Shown: positions 1 to 8,538, counted from the first letter of the stretch. The stretch: 64,000 nucleotides of DNA from Winogradskyella eckloniae (GCF_013249045.1 NZ_JABRWP010000005.1:62001-126000), one strand, 5' to 3'. The notes: a model not told the origin generated them from the letters alone. Made by a program: numbers and translations.

Positions 1-567
1 CTGTAAGGTCTGCTCTAACGCATCAAGATTATTGTATTCTATTTTAATAAATCCATTGGTATATGGTCCAAAGTTTTTACGCGCCACTGGATCGTTACTA
101 AATGAAATAATTGTTGTCGTTCTTCCGTGAAAATTATTTTCGCAAACTACAATTTCGGCTTCATTTTCATCTATTCCTTTAACCTCATAGGCCCATTTTC
201 TACAGAGTTTTAAAGCTGTTTCTACAGCTTCTGCACCAGTATTCATTGGTAATAGCTTATCGAAATTAAATAATTCTGAAGCAAATTTTTCATACTTACC
301 AAGCATATCATTATAAAATGCTCGTGATGTTAACGTTAATGTTTGCGCTTGTGCAGTCATTGCAGCCACAATTTTTGGATGACAATGTCCTTGGTTTACT
401 GCAGAATATGCCGAAAGAAAGTCATAGTATTGTTTTCCTTCTACATCCCAAACATGTACACCTTCTCCTCTACTCAATACTACTGGTAATGGGTGATAAT
501 TATGTGCACCATACTTGTTTTCTAATTCTATCGCTTCTTGCGATGTTACTTGGTCTAAAACAGCCAT
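1..567 (-). CDS. rocD: Ornithine--oxo-acid aminotransferase, N-terminal part (cut by window edge)
   Basis: This PLP enzyme moves the delta-amino group of ornithine to 2-oxoglutarate, linking arginine/ornithine and proline/glutamate metabolism in the cytoplasm. The 189 codons present begin [20 protein letters not shown]. They contain the class-III aminotransferase landmarks [32 protein letters not shown] and [13 protein letters not shown] (PLP-phosphate binding), then [10 protein letters not shown]. The catalytic lysine would lie in the missing C-terminal half. The frame is open to base 1, so the gene is cut by the window and not broken. The ATG at 565-567 matches the usual family start. The identification is firm at family level; rocD rather than acetylornithine aminotransferase (argD) is inferred from the N-terminal sequence. 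Confidence 0.9.
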   Translation of the reverse strand, partial: MAVLDQVTSQEAIELENKYGAHNYHPLPVVLSRGEGVHVWDVEGKQYYDFLSAYSAVNQGHCHPKIVAAMTAQAQTLTLTSRAFYNDMLGKYEKFASELFNFDKLLPMNTGAEAVETALKLCRKWAYEVKGIDENEAEIVVCENNFHGRTTTIISFSNDPVARKNFGPYTNGFIKIEYNNLDALEQTLQ

Positions 568-908
568 TTTAAAAATAATTTAATAAATGAATAAAATATC
601 CATTCCTTATCTACCTTTATCCTTTCGAGAAGTCGAAAATTCAGCGTGGGAAAGAAATCATCCCTAGAGACTGCAAATTACTAAATAATAGTCTTCAAAA
701 ATAAATTAGTCCTTATTTTTTAACATCAATTTTTAAGATATATAACTTTTTTTTCAAAAAAAATCAATTCCTATGGAGTAGCTATAATTACACTTGCTAC
801 CACGATTTTAATAAATGCGATTTAGTAAAAAACAGAGGCATCTATGTGTCTTTTAAAAATATTAAGTGTCTCAAATATAAATCATTAACTATTCAACTTT
901 AATTATCC
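568..908. other. Divergent intergenic region, rocD / TM-helix gene
   Basis: These 341 bases separate two divergent genes and must hold both promoters. I see no ORF with convincing coding character and no tandem repeat. Only small hairpins appear, such as GTAGC/GCTAC near 778-804. No full TTTG-N19-TAnnTTTG promoter is obvious on either strand. Confidence 0.5.
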
Positions 909-2075
909 ATGGACTATTTAACAGAATTATTTAACAAATTAACGGCATCATTTGGTGAAAGCTTATCTGGTGTTATTGCAGCCGTTTTAATACTTATAAT
1001 TGGTTGGTTTATTGCCGGTTTTGTAAAACGAGTAACGACTAAACTTATTAAAAAAACTGGTGTAGATGAGAAACTAAAAAACTCAAAACTTAAATTATCT
1101 TCATTTATCGGTAAACTACTTTACTTTTTAGTTATGATATTTGTTTTTATGTTGGCTTTGGGGAAACTTGGCTTAACAGATGTTTTAGACCCAGTAAAGA
1201 ATTTACTCAACGGATTTACAAATTACATTCCTAATATTATTGGTGCAGGATTAGTCGCTTATATTGGTTATATGCTAGCCACTATTGTTTCTGAGCTGGT
1301 AGAGTTATCTGGTGATACTATTCAGAAATTTACACCTAAATTAAAATTACCAGAGCACATCAATGTTGTTTCAATTTTAAAGAAAATCGTTTTTATATTC
1401 ATTTTTATCCCAATATTGATTTCTGCATTTCATATTTTAGACATGAAAGCCATATCAGAACCAGCGACAACAATGCTAAGTTCTTTCTTTGAAGCTATTC
1501 CTAGAATATTAGTTGCCACTATTATTATATTAGTTTTTGTCTTTGTTGGTCGTTTTGTCGCTCAACTCTTAAAAGAACTATTACAAAGTCTAAATGTAGA
1601 TGGCTTAGTTTCAAAAATGAACATATCTGAGTATGTTGGCACTAAAAGTGTAGCTCATTTTATATCTAATATTGCCTATGCGCTGATTGTTGTATTTGGT
1701 ATGCTAACGGCATTTGAAAAACTAGAATTCACACAACTTACTGAAATCATTGACACCGTATTAGCTTATGCTGGTAAAATCTTATTTGGTATTGTGATTA
1801 TTGGCATAGGACTCATAATCTCTAACCTATTTACTAAAGCTTTAAATAGCAAAAACAACCCTTTTGTTGTGTCTATCGTAAAAATTAGCATCATAGCCAT
1901 TTTTCTGGCTATAGGATTACGTTCTATGGGCATTGCAGATGAAATAGTGAATCTAGCCTTTGGTATTACCTTAGGTACAGTAGCACTTACCGTTGTATTA
2001 TCATTTGGTCTTGGCGGACGAGAAGCTGCAGGAAAACAAATGGGAAAAATCCTAGAAAAATTTAATAAGCACTAA
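909..2075 (+). CDS. Multi-pass membrane protein with conserved TM-helix repeats (CmpX-like, MscS-related)
   Basis: A 388-aa integral membrane protein with about eight to ten hydrophobic segments, for example residues 20-38, 67-90, 107-127, 160-178, 201-225, 250-270, 290-310 and 322-380. The gapped pattern of a first helix followed by polar AGFVKRVTTKLIKK, and the C-terminal LSFGLGGREAAGKQMGKILE, are typical of the 'conserved TM helix' family often labelled mechanosensitive ion channel. No MscS beta-domain follows the helices, so channel activity is inference; a role in envelope or osmotic homeostasis is the usual guess. It is a single-gene unit ended by the hairpin at 2101-2128. Confidence 0.75.
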   Translation: MDYLTELFNKLTASFGESLSGVIAAVLILIIGWFIAGFVKRVTTKLIKKTGVDEKLKNSKLKLSSFIGKLLYFLVMIFVFMLALGKLGLTDVLDPVKNLLNGFTNYIPNIIGAGLVAYIGYMLATIVSELVELSGDTIQKFTPKLKLPEHINVVSILKKIVFIFIFIPILISAFHILDMKAISEPATTMLSSFFEAIPRILVATIIILVFVFVGRFVAQLLKELLQSLNVDGLVSKMNISEYVGTKSVAHFISNIAYALIVVFGMLTAFEKLEFTQLTEIIDTVLAYAGKILFGIVIIGIGLIISNLFTKALNSKNNPFVVSIVKISIIAIFLAIGLRSMGIADEIVNLAFGITLGTVALTVVLSFGLGGREAAGKQMGKILEKFNKH

Positions 2076-2100
2076 ACGCCTTACCCTTAATTAATCAAAG

Positions 2101-2128
2101 CGGCTTAGAGAAATCTAAGTCGTTTTTT
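2101..2128 (+). terminator. Intrinsic terminator after the TM-helix gene
   Basis: The stem CGGCTTAGA / TCTAAGTCG is 9 bp with one G-U pair, has a GAAA loop, and is followed by six T's. It begins 25 bases after the stop codon. Confidence 0.85.
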
Positions 2129-2167
2129 ATTTGTGTTTACGCTAGAAGTATTCGCATCATTTTCAGC

Positions 2168-2198
2168 TTTAGTATTCGCAAAATTGCACCTATCTTTG
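2168..2198 (+). promoter_or_regulatory. Bacteroidota-type promoter of the rlmD operon
   Basis: An exact TATCTTTG (TAnnTTTG -7 box) lies at 2191-2198. A TTTA at 2168-2171, exactly 19 nt upstream, fits a weak -33 TTTG box. Transcription would start near 2204, about 15 nt before the rlmD ATG. Confidence 0.6.
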
Positions 2199-2218
2199 CA
2201 GCCTAATTATCATAGAAA

Positions 2219-3673
2219 ATGCCAAGAAGAGAACGGAACAAATTTGTAAAACGCGGACAAATTATAGAGCTATTAATTGAAGATTATGCATTTGGAGGCA
2301 AAGGCATAGGACGCATAAGAAATGAGCATGGCGAATTTGTTGTTTTCGTACCCAATACGTTACCAGGTCAGCTCGTAAAAACTCAGATTAAAAAGAGCAG
2401 TAAAAAATACGCAGAAGGTAAACTTTTTGAAGTCTTAAAGCCTTCAGAAGATGAAGTAGATATGCCATATCAAAGTATTCCGGGTGCACCTTATATGAAT
2501 TTACCTATTGAAAAACAACATCAATATAAAAAACAAAGTACACTAGAGCTATTTAAGCGAATTGGAAAAGTTGATGATATCGAAGACAAATTTGATGAAT
2601 TTGTAACCTCTCCAAATACGTTTCATTATAGAAATAAAATGGAATATGGCTTCTCTGCCATAGGTTATGACCACGATAAAAAAACTGATGTTGATGAATT
2701 TACCCTCGGATTTAAAAAACGTGGCACTTGGTGGTGTGGTGATGACTTAAAGAAAGATTCTGGTCTATTTGATGCCGAACTAGAAAATCATCTAAAAGCT
2801 ATTAAGGCCTATTGCGTAGACACTGGTTTAGCGCCATGGCATCCACCAAAAAGAGAAGGCTTCTTTAGATATTTTGTGGTCAGAAAATCATACAAAACCA
2901 ATCAACTATTATTTAATTTAGTGACCACATCTTATGATTTACCTCAATTTGACTTAAATAAATTTGCTCAGTATTTGGTGGAATTATTTGGTGACAGAGT
3001 TGCAGGTTTATTACATACTATAAATGATGAAACAGGTGATAGAACCATTGCAACCACAGGCCAAATCTCTTTAGTTTATGGTGCTGATAAAATCGTAGAA
3101 GAATTACTCGATCTAAATTTTGAAATTAGCATGAAAAGCTTTTTTCAAACCAACCCTAAATGTGCTGAAAAATTATACACTAAGGTTGTAGATTATGCCT
3201 TAGAAAACAAAGACGCCGTAGATAACACGGTTGTTTTAGATTTATTTTGTGGTACAGGAACTATTGGACAAATCATAGCCAACAAAGCCGAAAACACTAA
3301 AATTGTTGGTGTAGATATCGTTGCGGCAGCTATTGAAGACGCTAAAGAAAATGCGAAACGAAATCACATTGAAGGCCTAAAATTCTATGCTGCAGATGTA
3401 GGCAAATTTTTAAGTGAACACCCAGAATACACCAATAAAATAAGAACTATTATTTTAGATCCTGCCAGAGCTGGTATTGCGCCAAAAACTCTTAAAAAAA
3501 TAATAAACCTAAAGGCAGAACGTTTGGTTTATGTATCTTGTAATCCAGCAACACAAGCAAGAGATACCGAGCAATTAATGGAAGCAGGTTATGCAATTAA
3601 AAAACTAAGTTTAGTAGATCAATTTCCGCATACAGCACATATCGAAACCGTAGTTTTATTTGAGAAATTATAA
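2219..3673 (+). CDS. rlmD: 23S rRNA (uracil1939-C5)-methyltransferase, RlmD/RumA family
   Basis: A SAM-dependent methyltransferase that makes m5U in 23S rRNA. Residues about 12-70 form a TRAM RNA-binding domain (IEDYAFGGKGIGRI). The C-terminal catalytic domain has the SAM motif VLDLFCGTGTIGQ, then DPARAGIAPKTLKK, and the nucleophile cysteine in YVSCNPATQARD. The length of 484 aa is normal for Bacteroidota members. The stretch where E. coli RumA carries its Fe-S cysteines reads PYQSIPGAPYMNLPIEKQH and has no cysteine, so a 4Fe-4S cluster is unlikely. The gene is first in an operon: its TAA directly abuts the ATG of the next gene. Target specificity (U1939 or U747) is inferred from the family. 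Confidence 0.88.
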   Translation: MPRRERNKFVKRGQIIELLIEDYAFGGKGIGRIRNEHGEFVVFVPNTLPGQLVKTQIKKSSKKYAEGKLFEVLKPSEDEVDMPYQSIPGAPYMNLPIEKQHQYKKQSTLELFKRIGKVDDIEDKFDEFVTSPNTFHYRNKMEYGFSAIGYDHDKKTDVDEFTLGFKKRGTWWCGDDLKKDSGLFDAELENHLKAIKAYCVDTGLAPWHPPKREGFFRYFVVRKSYKTNQLLFNLVTTSYDLPQFDLNKFAQYLVELFGDRVAGLLHTINDETGDRTIATTGQISLVYGADKIVEELLDLNFEISMKSFFQTNPKCAEKLYTKVVDYALENKDAVDNTVVLDLFCGTGTIGQIIANKAENTKIVGVDIVAAAIEDAKENAKRNHIEGLKFYAADVGKFLSEHPEYTNKIRTIILDPARAGIAPKTLKKIINLKAERLVYVSCNPATQARDTEQLMEAGYAIKKLSLVDQFPHTAHIETVVLFEKL

Positions 3674-4276
3674 ATGAAAAACATAAAATACCTTGTACTA
3701 TGTATGGCCATTGCACTCATTAACTGTGAGCGCGATGATATTTGTGCATCAACGACAACGACCACGCCAAGATTAATCATTGAATTCTATGATATGGATG
3801 ACGCTGAAGAATTAAAGGATGTGCCTAGACTCACAGCCTACGGTGAAGGTTTAGTTGTTGATGAAAATGGTATGGTTACAGAACCTACAGCTTCCTCTGA
3901 TAGTATTATAGTAGATTATGAAAATGAAGATTTATATGTATTTGATACCAATACAGATATAATTGCATTACCATTAAAACTTACGGACGATTTAGGAAAT
4001 AATTTTGTTACCACACGCTATGTTTTAGAAAAAGACACGAGCTCAAGGTTAGACACAGATGAAGATACAGTATCTAATATTGATATACTTGAAATCACCT
4101 ACCAAATTGACTTTAGCTATGTTTCTAGAGCTTGTGGTTACAAAACAATATTTACGCAACTTAATGTTACTAGAATTTTAGACTCCAACCCATGGATTTC
4201 TAGTATCATAATTGAAGACAACATAGAGAATTCTGTAGAAAATGAAAACACAACACATGTACGCATCTATCATTAG
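3674..4276 (+). CDS. DUF6452 family lipoprotein-like protein
   Basis: A 200-aa protein with an N-terminal hydrophobic segment ending in INCERDD, an apparent lipoprotein signal with Cys about 18, so probably exported and lipidated. The body contains the flavobacterial pattern TTTTTPRLIIEFYDMDD and a C-terminal QIDFSYVSRACGYKTIF. This matches, from memory, the DUF6452 family that commonly sits beside rlmD. No enzyme motif is visible and the function is unknown. Its start codon follows the rlmD stop with no gap, and its 3' end overlaps the next gene by 35 bases, so the three genes are almost certainly co-transcribed and translationally coupled. Confidence 0.75.
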   Translation: MKNIKYLVLCMAIALINCERDDICASTTTTTPRLIIEFYDMDDAEELKDVPRLTAYGEGLVVDENGMVTEPTASSDSIIVDYENEDLYVFDTNTDIIALPLKLTDDLGNNFVTTRYVLEKDTSSRLDTDEDTVSNIDILEITYQIDFSYVSRACGYKTIFTQLNVTRILDSNPWISSIIIEDNIENSVENENTTHVRIYH

Positions 4277-5000
4277 AATTGTAACAATACTGCTGTTGTT
4301 TTCGGCAATGGCTTATGCACAAAACGACAAGAAAACAATTAACGATACCTTAGTGTACAAGCAAAAGTATGGTTTAAGGCTAGGCGCAGATATTAGTAAA
4401 TTAGCGCGTACCTATTTTGATGATGACTATACAGGATTTGAAATTATGGGTGATTATCGTCTTTCTAAACGTATCTATATCGCAGGTGAAATAGGTAACG
4501 AAGAAAAAACACTTGAAACAGATTACCTCAATAACACAACCAAAGGCAGTTATTTTAAAGGAGGAATAGATATTAATTTCTACAAAAACTGGCTCGACAT
4601 GGAAAACATGATCTATGCTGGCTTTAGAGTTGGTGCGAGTACATTTAGTCAGACTTTAAATAATTATACCATTTACAATGTGTATAATCAGTATTGGGAC
4701 CAGCAATATTCAATTACTGAAGGAACAGAATTTACGGGATTAACTGCCCTTTGGACCGAATTACAAATTGGATTGAAAGCAGAACTATTTAATAATTTCT
4801 TTGCCGGAATTAATCTTCAATTAAAGGTGCTAATAACAGATAAAGACATTGACAATTACGAAAACCTCTACATTCCTGGTTATAATAGAACTTATGACAG
4901 TAGTGCTTTTGGAGGTGGATTTGGATTTAATCTATCGTATTTAGTTCCTATTTTCAAAAAAGATAAAGTAGTTATTCAAGAAAAAGAGGTTGAAGAATAG
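4242..5000 (+). CDS. DUF6048 family outer-membrane beta-barrel-like protein
   Basis: A 252-aa exported protein with a signal peptide ending near AMAYAQN. The mature part has alternating aromatic/hydrophobic strands (YGLRLGADISKLARTY, FEIMGDYRLSKRIYIAGEIG, SSAFGGGFGFNLSYLVPIF) that resemble a small outer-membrane beta-barrel. The combination with rlmD and DUF6452 identifies it as DUF6048, a Bacteroidota family of unknown function. The overlap with the preceding gene is 35 bases from this ATG; an alternative in-frame ATG at 4257 (MYASII) gives a shorter and equally plausible signal peptide and reduces the overlap. The DUF6452 lipoprotein and this barrel may work together in the outer membrane, by inference from context only. 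Confidence 0.72.
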   Translation: MKTQHMYASIIRIVTILLLFSAMAYAQNDKKTINDTLVYKQKYGLRLGADISKLARTYFDDDYTGFEIMGDYRLSKRIYIAGEIGNEEKTLETDYLNNTTKGSYFKGGIDINFYKNWLDMENMIYAGFRVGASTFSQTLNNYTIYNVYNQYWDQQYSITEGTEFTGLTALWTELQIGLKAELFNNFFAGINLQLKVLITDKDIDNYENLYIPGYNRTYDSSAFGGGFGFNLSYLVPIFKKDKVVIQEKEVEE

Positions 5001-5129
5001 CGCCTTGTCATAATAACTGAACGATGCATGAGCGACGAGAAATCTCATAATTAGATGGATTTCTGAATCAAATTCTAATTATTAAATATTACATGGTATC
5101 TCGCCTTCCTTTGATAGGAATAAATATTT

Positions 5130-6077
5130 CTACTTTAAATACGCCAAAACATTAGCTTCTATTCTACTCTGAATATCCGAAACATCTGCTTTTACAAATG
5201 TATCACCAGTGATGTTTTCGTACAATTCTATATAACGTTCGCTTACAGATTCTATATATTCATCACTCATAAAAGGTACCGTTTGCCCTTCTAATCCTTG
5301 AAAATCATTAGCAATTAACCATTGTCTTACAAATTCTTTTGACAATTGTTTTTGAGATTCACCTTTATCTTGACGCTCTTGGTAACCGTCTGCATAAAAA
5401 TAACGTGAAGAATCTGGCGTGTGTATCTCATCTATTAATACAATTTTTCCGTATTTGGTTTTACCAAATTCGTATTTGGTATCTACTAATATTAAGCCTC
5501 TTGCTGCTGCGATTTCTGTGCCGCGTTGAAAGAGTTTTTTTGTGTAATCTTCTAATACTTTATAATCGTCTTCTGAAACAATTCCTTTTTTTAGAATGTC
5601 TTCTCTAGAAATATCTTCATCATGGTCTCCCATTTCTGCCTTAGTCGCTGGTGTAATTATTGGCGATGGAAATTTATCGTTTTCCTTCATACCTTCTGGC
5701 ATTGGCACACCACAAAGCATACGTTTACCTGCTTTATATTCTCTTGCTGCATGGCCAGACATATAACCTCTTATCACCATTTCTACTTTAAATGGTTCAC
5801 ATAAATGACCTACAGCCACATTTGGGTCTGGTGTAGCGACCAACCAATTGGGTACCAAATCTTCGGTTTCTTTCATCATTTTGGTTGCAATTTGGTTTAG
5901 AATTTGCCCTTTGTACGGAATTCCTTTTGGCATAACCACATCGAAAGCACTTAAACGATCTGTCGCTACCATTACTAATTGCTCATCGTTAATATTATAA
6001 ACAGCTCTTACTTTGCCTTTGTATAGACTTTTTTGATTAGGAAAATTAAAATTGGTATCTGTAATTGTATTGTTCAT
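5130..6077 (-). CDS. purC: Phosphoribosylaminoimidazole-succinocarboxamide synthase (SAICAR synthetase)
   Basis: This enzyme catalyses the ATP-dependent joining of CAIR and aspartate, step 8 (of 11) of purine synthesis. Family signatures are [30 protein letters not shown] (quoted in part by position, residues 19-48), [12 protein letters not shown] and a C-terminal [12 protein letters not shown] with LVDTKYEFG before it. The 315-aa length matches the larger Bacteroidota/eukaryote-like form. It is monocistronic here, with the hairpin element at 6129-6207 between it and phoH on the same strand. No purine riboswitch is seen in the 52 bases directly before the start. Confidence 0.95.
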   Translation of the reverse strand: MNNTITDTNFNFPNQKSLYKGKVRAVYNINDEQLVMVATDRLSAFDVVMPKGIPYKGQILNQIATKMMKETEDLVPNWLVATPDPNVAVGHLCEPFKVEMVIRGYMSGHAAREYKAGKRMLCGVPMPEGMKENDKFPSPIITPATKAEMGDHDEDISREDILKKGIVSEDDYKVLEDYTKKLFQRGTEIAAARGLILVDTKYEFGKTKYGKIVLIDEIHTPDSSRYFYADGYQERQDKGESQKQLSKEFVRQWLIANDFQGLEGQTVPFMSDEYIESVSERYIELYENITGDTFVKADVSDIQSRIEANVLAYLK

Positions 6078-6128
6078 TTTTTATAATCGCTTTTAACTAC
6101 TTATGTCTTGTAATTATTATGGTTTGGT

Positions 6129-6207
6129 AAGCCCTAGCCCAGATTGAAGCGGCATCCTTTTTTGCCATTAAAGCAAAAAAGATATAGCGGAAAGCTGGAA
6201 ATAGCTT
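6129..6207. ncRNA. Conserved flavobacterial intergenic hairpin element (resembles Flavo-1 RNA)
   Basis: A compact inverted-repeat element sits between phoH and purC. The outer arms are AAGC (6129-6132) with GCTT (6204-6207), and CCAG (6139-6142) with CTGG (6195-6198). Inside are the unpaired-looking segments ATTGAAGCGGCATCC and GATATAGCGGAAAG. The apical stem is CTTTTTTGC / GCAAAAAAG with a 7-nt loop. From memory this sequence pattern recurs in many flavobacterial intergenic regions and fits the Rfam Flavo-1 motif; that match is not verified here. Function and orientation are uncertain. Confidence 0.5.
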
Positions 6208-6217
6208 CTAAAAAAAA

Positions 6218-7171
6218 TTAATCTCTGTTTTCTATACTTTTATAGGCTGCTATGACTTTTTTAACGAGTTTATGTCTTATAACATCTTTATCATCTAGAT
6301 AAATCATACCAATGCCATCTATATTTTTTAAAACTAATAGTGCTTCTTTCAATCCTGAAGTGGTACGACGTGGTAAATCTACTTGGCCAGGATCTCCTGT
6401 TAATAGAAATTTAGCGTTTTTTCCCATACGTGTTAAAAACATCTTCATTTGGGCATGGGTTGTATTTTGTCCTTCATCTAATATAACGAAAGCATTATCT
6501 AAGGTACGACCACGCATAAAAGCCAAAGGTGCTATTTGTATAACCCCTTTTTCTATATAGCTGTCTAGTTTTTCTGCGGGAATCATATCGCGTAAAGCAT
6601 CGTACAAAGGTTGCATGTAAGGATCTAATTTTTCTTTTAAATCGCCTGGTAAAAACCCTAAGTTTTCGCCTGCTTCTACCGCAGGACGTGTTAATATAAT
6701 ACGTTTTACTTCTTTACTCTTTAACGCTTGTACGGCTAGTGCCACACCTGTATAGGTTTTACCAGTTCCGGCAGGTCCTATAGCAAAAACCATATCATTT
6801 TTACGCACACTCTCTACTAGCTTACGCTGGTTTGCGGTCTGCGCTTTTATAAGTTTTCCGCCAACGCCATGCACTATAACTTCACCGCTTTTTGCTGATG
6901 TTGCATAATCATCACTACTCTGACTTGTTAATACGCGCTCTATGACATTTTCATCTAACTTATTGTACTTGGCAAAGTGCTTAATGAGCATGGTCATTCT
7001 ACGATCAAACTCTTCGAGAAGATCTTCGTCTCCATAGGCTTTAATTTTATTGCCTCTAGCCACTATTTTTAGTTTTGGAAAATACTTTTTAAGTAGTGCA
7101 ATATTTGCATTTTGTGCACCGAAGAATTCTTTTGGTGTGATTTCTTCGAGTTCTAGGATAAGTTCGTTCAA
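6218..7171 (-). CDS. phoH: PhoH family ATPase
   Basis: A cytoplasmic P-loop ATPase of the PhoH/YbeZ type. Residues 1-100 form the N-terminal region. The Walker A GPAGTGKT lies at about 132-139 and the Walker B-like FVILDEGQN at about 230. Further helicase-like motifs are TRPAVEAGENLGFLPGD and LTGDPGQVDLPR. The length of 317 aa matches YbeZ-type proteins, which act with the endonuclease YbeY in rRNA maturation; YbeY is not in the window. The gene is divergent from the SAM hydrolase gene and its likely -7 box (TAGCTTTG, 7246 to 7239) faces that gene's promoter across a palindrome. Identification is firm; cellular role is by family. Confidence 0.92.
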   Translation of the reverse strand: MNELILELEEITPKEFFGAQNANIALLKKYFPKLKIVARGNKIKAYGDEDLLEEFDRRMTMLIKHFAKYNKLDENVIERVLTSQSSDDYATSAKSGEVIVHGVGGKLIKAQTANQRKLVESVRKNDMVFAIGPAGTGKTYTGVALAVQALKSKEVKRIILTRPAVEAGENLGFLPGDLKEKLDPYMQPLYDALRDMIPAEKLDSYIEKGVIQIAPLAFMRGRTLDNAFVILDEGQNTTHAQMKMFLTRMGKNAKFLLTGDPGQVDLPRRTTSGLKEALLVLKNIDGIGMIYLDDKDVIRHKLVKKVIAAYKSIENRD

Positions 7172-7211
7172 AAGCGTGCTTTATTTAATGCGTTAATCTG
7201 TTTTCTTTTAT

Positions 7212-7246
7212 TAATTTTGTACACCATACGTGTACACACAAAGCTA
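7212..7246. promoter_or_regulatory. Back-to-back promoters with central palindromic operator (phoH / SAM hydrolase)
   Basis: The plus-strand -7 box TAATTTTG is at 7212-7219 and the minus-strand -7 box TAGCTTTG is at 7246-7239; both match TAnnTTTG exactly. Between them lies a perfect inverted repeat, TGTACAC-CATAC-GTGTACA (7218-7236), covering both predicted start sites. A regulator bound there would be placed to control both genes. -33 boxes are not convincing on either strand. Confidence 0.55.
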
Positions 7247-7292
7247 ATAATTTTACAATCATAAATTTAAAAAAAATATCAACAATCAATCC

Positions 7293-8129
7293 ATGGCTAT
7301 AATCACTTTAACGACTGATTTTGGAGAAAAAGACCACTTCGTTGGTGCTACAAAAGGCGCTATTTTTAGTGAGCTTAATGAAATTAATATTGTTGATATT
7401 TCGCATTCTATTTCGCCATTTAATATTTCTGAAGCGGCTTATATTATTCAAAATGCATATAGTAGTTTCCCTAAAGGAACGATCCATTTAATTGGAATAG
7501 ATTCTGAGTTAAGTCCTGAAAATAAGCACATTGCAGTTAAGTTAGACGACCATTACTTTATATGTGCCAATAACGGCATTATGAGTATGATTTGTAATGA
7601 GATTGCTCCTGAAAAAATTGTAGAAATTAATATACATGATAAGGTAGAAACTAATTTCCCTGTTTTAGACATTTTTGTAAAAGTGGCTTGCCATATTGCA
7701 CGTGGTGGAACCTTAGATGTCATTGGAAAAGTTATTAACACTATTAAACCGATAAAGAATTTAATCCCGTTTGTTAATGATGAACAAAACCAAATTATTG
7801 GTAGTGTTATATATATAGACAATTATGGCAATGTGGTTACAAATATTAAACGTCCATTTTTTGAATCGGTTCAAAAATTAAGAAAGTTTGAGGTGTCTGC
7901 ACGTAATCATAAATTTGATAAAATCTATACCAAGTTTACAGATATTATTGATTTTAGTGTTGAAGAATCTAAACGCAATGTTGATGGAAAAGGTTTAGTG
8001 GTATTTAATTCTTCTGGCTACTTAGAAATTGCGGTGTATAAGAGTAATTGCTTAACCGTTGGTGGTGCATCTACTTTAATGGGATTGAAAAATATGGATA
8101 CGGTTACGGTGAATTTTTATAAAAATTAA
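7293..8129 (+). CDS. SAM hydroxide adenosyltransferase (DUF62 / chlorinase-fluorinase fold)
   Basis: This family cleaves S-adenosylmethionine with water/hydroxide to adenosine and methionine. Family features are the N-terminal ITLTTDFGEKDHFVGATKG, DISHSISPFNISEAAYII, HLIGIDSEL, ICANNGIMSMI, and IGSVIYIDNYGNVVTNI in the C-terminal domain. At 278 aa it has the standard two-domain length. The related halogenases differ at a few active-site loops; nothing here suggests halogenation, and the hydrolase is far commoner. It is followed after 5 bases by a small monooxygenase-fold gene and is divergent from phoH. The physiological role of these enzymes is still poorly known. Confidence 0.85.
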   Translation: MAIITLTTDFGEKDHFVGATKGAIFSELNEINIVDISHSISPFNISEAAYIIQNAYSSFPKGTIHLIGIDSELSPENKHIAVKLDDHYFICANNGIMSMICNEIAPEKIVEINIHDKVETNFPVLDIFVKVACHIARGGTLDVIGKVINTIKPIKNLIPFVNDEQNQIIGSVIYIDNYGNVVTNIKRPFFESVQKLRKFEVSARNHKFDKIYTKFTDIIDFSVEESKRNVDGKGLVVFNSSGYLEIAVYKSNCLTVGGASTLMGLKNMDTVTVNFYKN

Positions 8130-8134
8130 AGGAT

Positions 8135-8431
8135 TTGTTAGTAAGAATTGTAAAATTGAGTTTTGAACCTTCTAAAATTGAAGAATTCTTGGCTAATTTT
8201 GAAACGGTTAAAGATAAAATTAGGAATTTTGAAGGTTGTAATTTTTTAGAACTCTATAGAGATCAGCATAACACCAACATCTTTTTCACCTACAGTTATT
8301 GGAATTCTGAAGAGGATTTAAATACGTACAGACATTCTGATTTGTTTAAAGCTGTTTGGTCTAAAACGAAACCTTTATTTAATGATAAACCTGAAGCGTG
8401 GAGCGTAGATAAAATTGCGTCCCTTGGTTAG
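8135..8431 (+). CDS. Antibiotic biosynthesis monooxygenase (ABM)-fold protein
   Basis: A 98-aa protein with the dimeric alpha/beta ABM ferredoxin-like pattern: LVRIVKLSFEPSKIEEFLANF, then NFEGCNFLELYRDQHN, FFTYSYWNSEEDLNTYRHSDLFKAVW (key aromatic and His positions). Relatives include quinol monooxygenases and heme-degrading or stress proteins; the substrate cannot be told. The start is probably TTG at 8135, since no ATG/GTG fits and the conserved first strand begins immediately. It follows the SAM hydrolase stop by 5 bases and is probably co-translated with it. Confidence 0.75.
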   Translation: MLVRIVKLSFEPSKIEEFLANFETVKDKIRNFEGCNFLELYRDQHNTNIFFTYSYWNSEEDLNTYRHSDLFKAVWSKTKPLFNDKPEAWSVDKIASLG

Positions 8432-8490
8432 GTTGATGGTTGATAAGATAAAAAATGAAAAACTAAAAATTGAACACGAAATACTAATTA

Positions 8491-8530
8491 CTGAACACTG
8501 AACACTGAACACTGAACACTGAACACTGAA
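8491..8530 (+). repeat. Heptanucleotide tandem repeat before gldF
   Basis: CTGAACA is repeated five times and followed by CTGAA. The array ends 8 bases before the gldF start codon, so it lies in the leader or promoter region and not inside the coding frame. A related sequence (TGAACACGAA) is at 8471-8480. Confidence 0.95.
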
Positions 8531-8538
8531 TTTAAACT

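Noticed and set aside
5038..5064. AGAAATC / GATTTCT inverted repeat after the DUF6048 gene as a terminator
   Set aside because: The loop is 13 nt and no T-run follows; it looks more like a degenerate intergenic repeat.
8491..8530. Tandem repeat read as a CRISPR array
   Set aside because: The units are 7 nt with no spacers and no cas genes occur nearby.
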